Of a stretch of 64,000 nt of DNA, positions 62,726-64,000 are shown one piece after another. The DNA is from Diplonema papillatum (lineage: Eukaryota > Euglenozoa > Diplonemea > Diplonemida > Diplonemidae), in assembly GCA_030068145.1 (NCBI GenBank), contig JAPJBO010000940.1, positions 1 through 64,000 of the forward strand, written 5' to 3'. The position numbers and the translations under genes are program-made. How positions within the stretch are numbered: position 1 is the first letter of the stretch; the number at the start of each line of letters is the position of its first letter. Below the pieces are notes generated by a model. The model saw only the letters and a list, made by a program, of their open reading frames with translations, was not told the origin of the DNA and searched no databases.

Positions 62726-64000
62726 ATGACGACTGCTCTGCTCTCGTCGCCTGCTGACGATGGCGGAAAGCAGGAAGACCCGGGAAGCGCGCCGACCAAT
62801 TCTCCCGGGCACCACCCAGCTCGCCCCTCCTTCTGCGACAGTCGTTTCCCAACGCGACAGAAACCCTTGCCCGACGCCGGCTTTTTGCCTCGGCAGGTCA
62901 GGGGGTTGAAGTCGCGAAGGTCGAGACTGCTCAGGGGGAGGCAGCTTTTCCTGCGGCTCCACCCCCACTTCTACGACCCCCCGACCGCAGTTCCCCTCGG
63001 CTACCTGCCACCGGAGACGAGGGGCCTCACTCCGGGAATCGGTGCCCCGAGATCGACGAGGCCGCTCGACGTCACGGCTGTGCCGCCGATCGATCTCCGC
63101 GGCCTCCGGAGCCTAGCTGGCCCCGGGGCCCGCTTGCACGGCCTGCTCGACCTCCTGACGGACGGACACTCCTTCCGTCGGAAGTTGTTGGAAGTGCCTG
63201 TCCTGCCGGGTCGGAAGAGCGACGCATTTGCCCGGCATGCGGTGACGCTGGAAGGTGTCGGGTTTGTGGAGCGGGTTCCTCGGTCGCAGCCGCTGAAGTG
63301 CGTCCTGCCGGCATTCGCCGTCGAGAAGGGCGAGCAGCACTCGCGCGCCATCGTCGACGGCCGCCCGCTGAACGAGCTGATGGAGCCCCCGCCGAAGTTC
63401 AGCCTCTTGCGTGTCGACGAGGTCATCAAGAAGATGATGTCGAAGTCACACGCAGTCGTAGTTGACCTGAAGTCCTACTTTTTCCAATTCCCAGTAGGAC
63501 GGTCGACGTCGGCATTCTTCGGGCTTCGAACGAAGAGGCCGGACGGGGGCGTGGCCCTGTATCGGTGGCGCCGTCTGACGATGGGCTGGTCGTACTCGCC
63601 GGTGATTGCGCAGGACTCCGCACTCGTCGTCACGGAGCCTGCGAAGGACGACAGGGTCGTCTGGTACGACGACTGGGCCCTCGTCGGTGACTGTCCGGAC
63701 GCGCTTCGCGCAGTGCGCGACCGAGTCCTGCGACGCGCCCGCCAGGTGCGCATGACGGTCAACGACGAGAAGTCCGTCCTCGAGCCCAGCTCGACGCCGG
63801 TTGTCTTGGGGGTCGAGTTTGACCTCGCGGCGAAGAGGTACCGACTGAAGCAGGAGTGGGCGAGGAAGGCGCACCTCCTCTTTTGCTCGGTCGGTTCGAT
63901 GCAGATGACTTTGCGTGGCGTTTGGAAGGTCGTCGGAACCGCCATTTGGGCATGGACGGTGTGGGGCACGCCACTCTGCAGAGTGAGCCCGGTGCTTGCC
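62726..64000 (+). CDS. RT of third DIRS copy, with a start from YR-derived sequence, partial at window end
   Basis: The frame is open from ATG 62726 to the end of the window (425 codons). The copy 2 RT start codon is TTG here (62875), so translation would begin in sequence left from the YR region, adding about 50 residues. RT motifs are intact: VVVDLKSYFFQFPV, LTMGWSYSPVIAQ, VWYDDWALVGD. It is about 90% identical to the complete copy by eye. RNase H lies beyond the window. Confidence 0.85.
   Translation, partial: MTTALLSSPADDGGKQEDPGSAPTNSPGHHPARPSFCDSRFPTRQKPLPDAGFLPRQVRGLKSRRSRLLRGRQLFLRLHPHFYDPPTAVPLGYLPPETRGLTPGIGAPRSTRPLDVTAVPPIDLRGLRSLAGPGARLHGLLDLLTDGHSFRRKLLEVPVLPGRKSDAFARHAVTLEGVGFVERVPRSQPLKCVLPAFAVEKGEQHSRAIVDGRPLNELMEPPPKFSLLRVDEVIKKMMSKSHAVVVDLKSYFFQFPVGRSTSAFFGLRTKRPDGGVALYRWRRLTMGWSYSPVIAQDSALVVTEPAKDDRVVWYDDWALVGDCPDALRAVRDRVLRRARQVRMTVNDEKSVLEPSSTPVVLGVEFDLAAKRYRLKQEWARKAHLLFCSVGSMQMTLRGVWKVVGTAIWAWTVWGTPLCRVSPVLA

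Larger units (their letters stand above)
62308..64000 (+). mobile_element. third DIRS copy, gag and YR deleted, runs off the window
   Basis: Same 5' repeat as the complete copy; then only the C-terminal part of gag, about 60 bp of the YR start, and the RT. Relative to 58372-62307 it lacks about 530 bp of gag and about 950 bp of YR. Confidence 0.9.

Overview
The window looks like nuclear DNA from a repeat-rich unicellular eukaryote (alga or other protist), not bacterial or viral DNA. The evidence is a spliced gene with phase-compatible GT-AG introns, poly(A)-tailed retroposons, a gag / tyrosine recombinase (YR) / reverse transcriptase element, hAT and Mutator-like transposase remnants, a MAP3K-like kinase fragment and many minisatellites. 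I cannot name the species.

Layout. (1) About 331-22537 and 23908-43007 are two near-identical copies of one block in direct orientation, joined by a GC-rich minisatellite and about 0.7 kb of other sequence. They differ by only a few substitutions but by several large indels. Copy 1 alone carries a 1.6-kb foldback element (13311-14917) and a 2.4-kb stack of poly(A) retroposons (17393-19757). Copy 2 alone carries about 760 bp of extra minisatellite and flank (about 39453-40212). In order, each copy holds: a minisatellite, non-LTR retroelement debris, a kinase C-lobe fragment, nested minisatellites, a second non-LTR remnant with a CCHC finger, 3 kb with no recognisable gene, an 881-bp foldback element, two satellites, a truncated YR inside 20-bp inverted repeats, a large hairpin, another minisatellite, a broken RING-like ORF, and the end of a coiled-coil gene. 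Only copy 2 runs on into the whole coiled-coil gene (minus strand, four exons, 41715-44334). (2) 44.4-57.7 kb is single-copy accessory sequence. It holds two related transposons with CCACCTGGTCC ends, a Mutator-like DNA-binding exon, a small zinc-finger gene (49360-49905), an SF2 helicase-like ORF with Walker A at the wrong end (50601-52376), hAT remnants, and a membrane-protein pseudogene spread over three frames. (3) 57.7-64.0 kb is a head-to-tail array of a DIRS/VIPER-type retrotransposon: a 3' stub, a solo repeat, one complete copy ordered gag, YR, RT-RNase H, and a third copy that has lost YR and most of gag and runs off the window.

How it fits together. Almost everything recognisable is mobile or a remnant of something mobile. 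The best host-gene candidates are the coiled-coil gene, the 49.4-kb zinc-finger gene and perhaps the helicase. The two copies of the block give paired filled and empty sites, which date the foldback and retroposon insertions after the duplication, or as alternative alleles if the pair is really two haplotypes joined in assembly.
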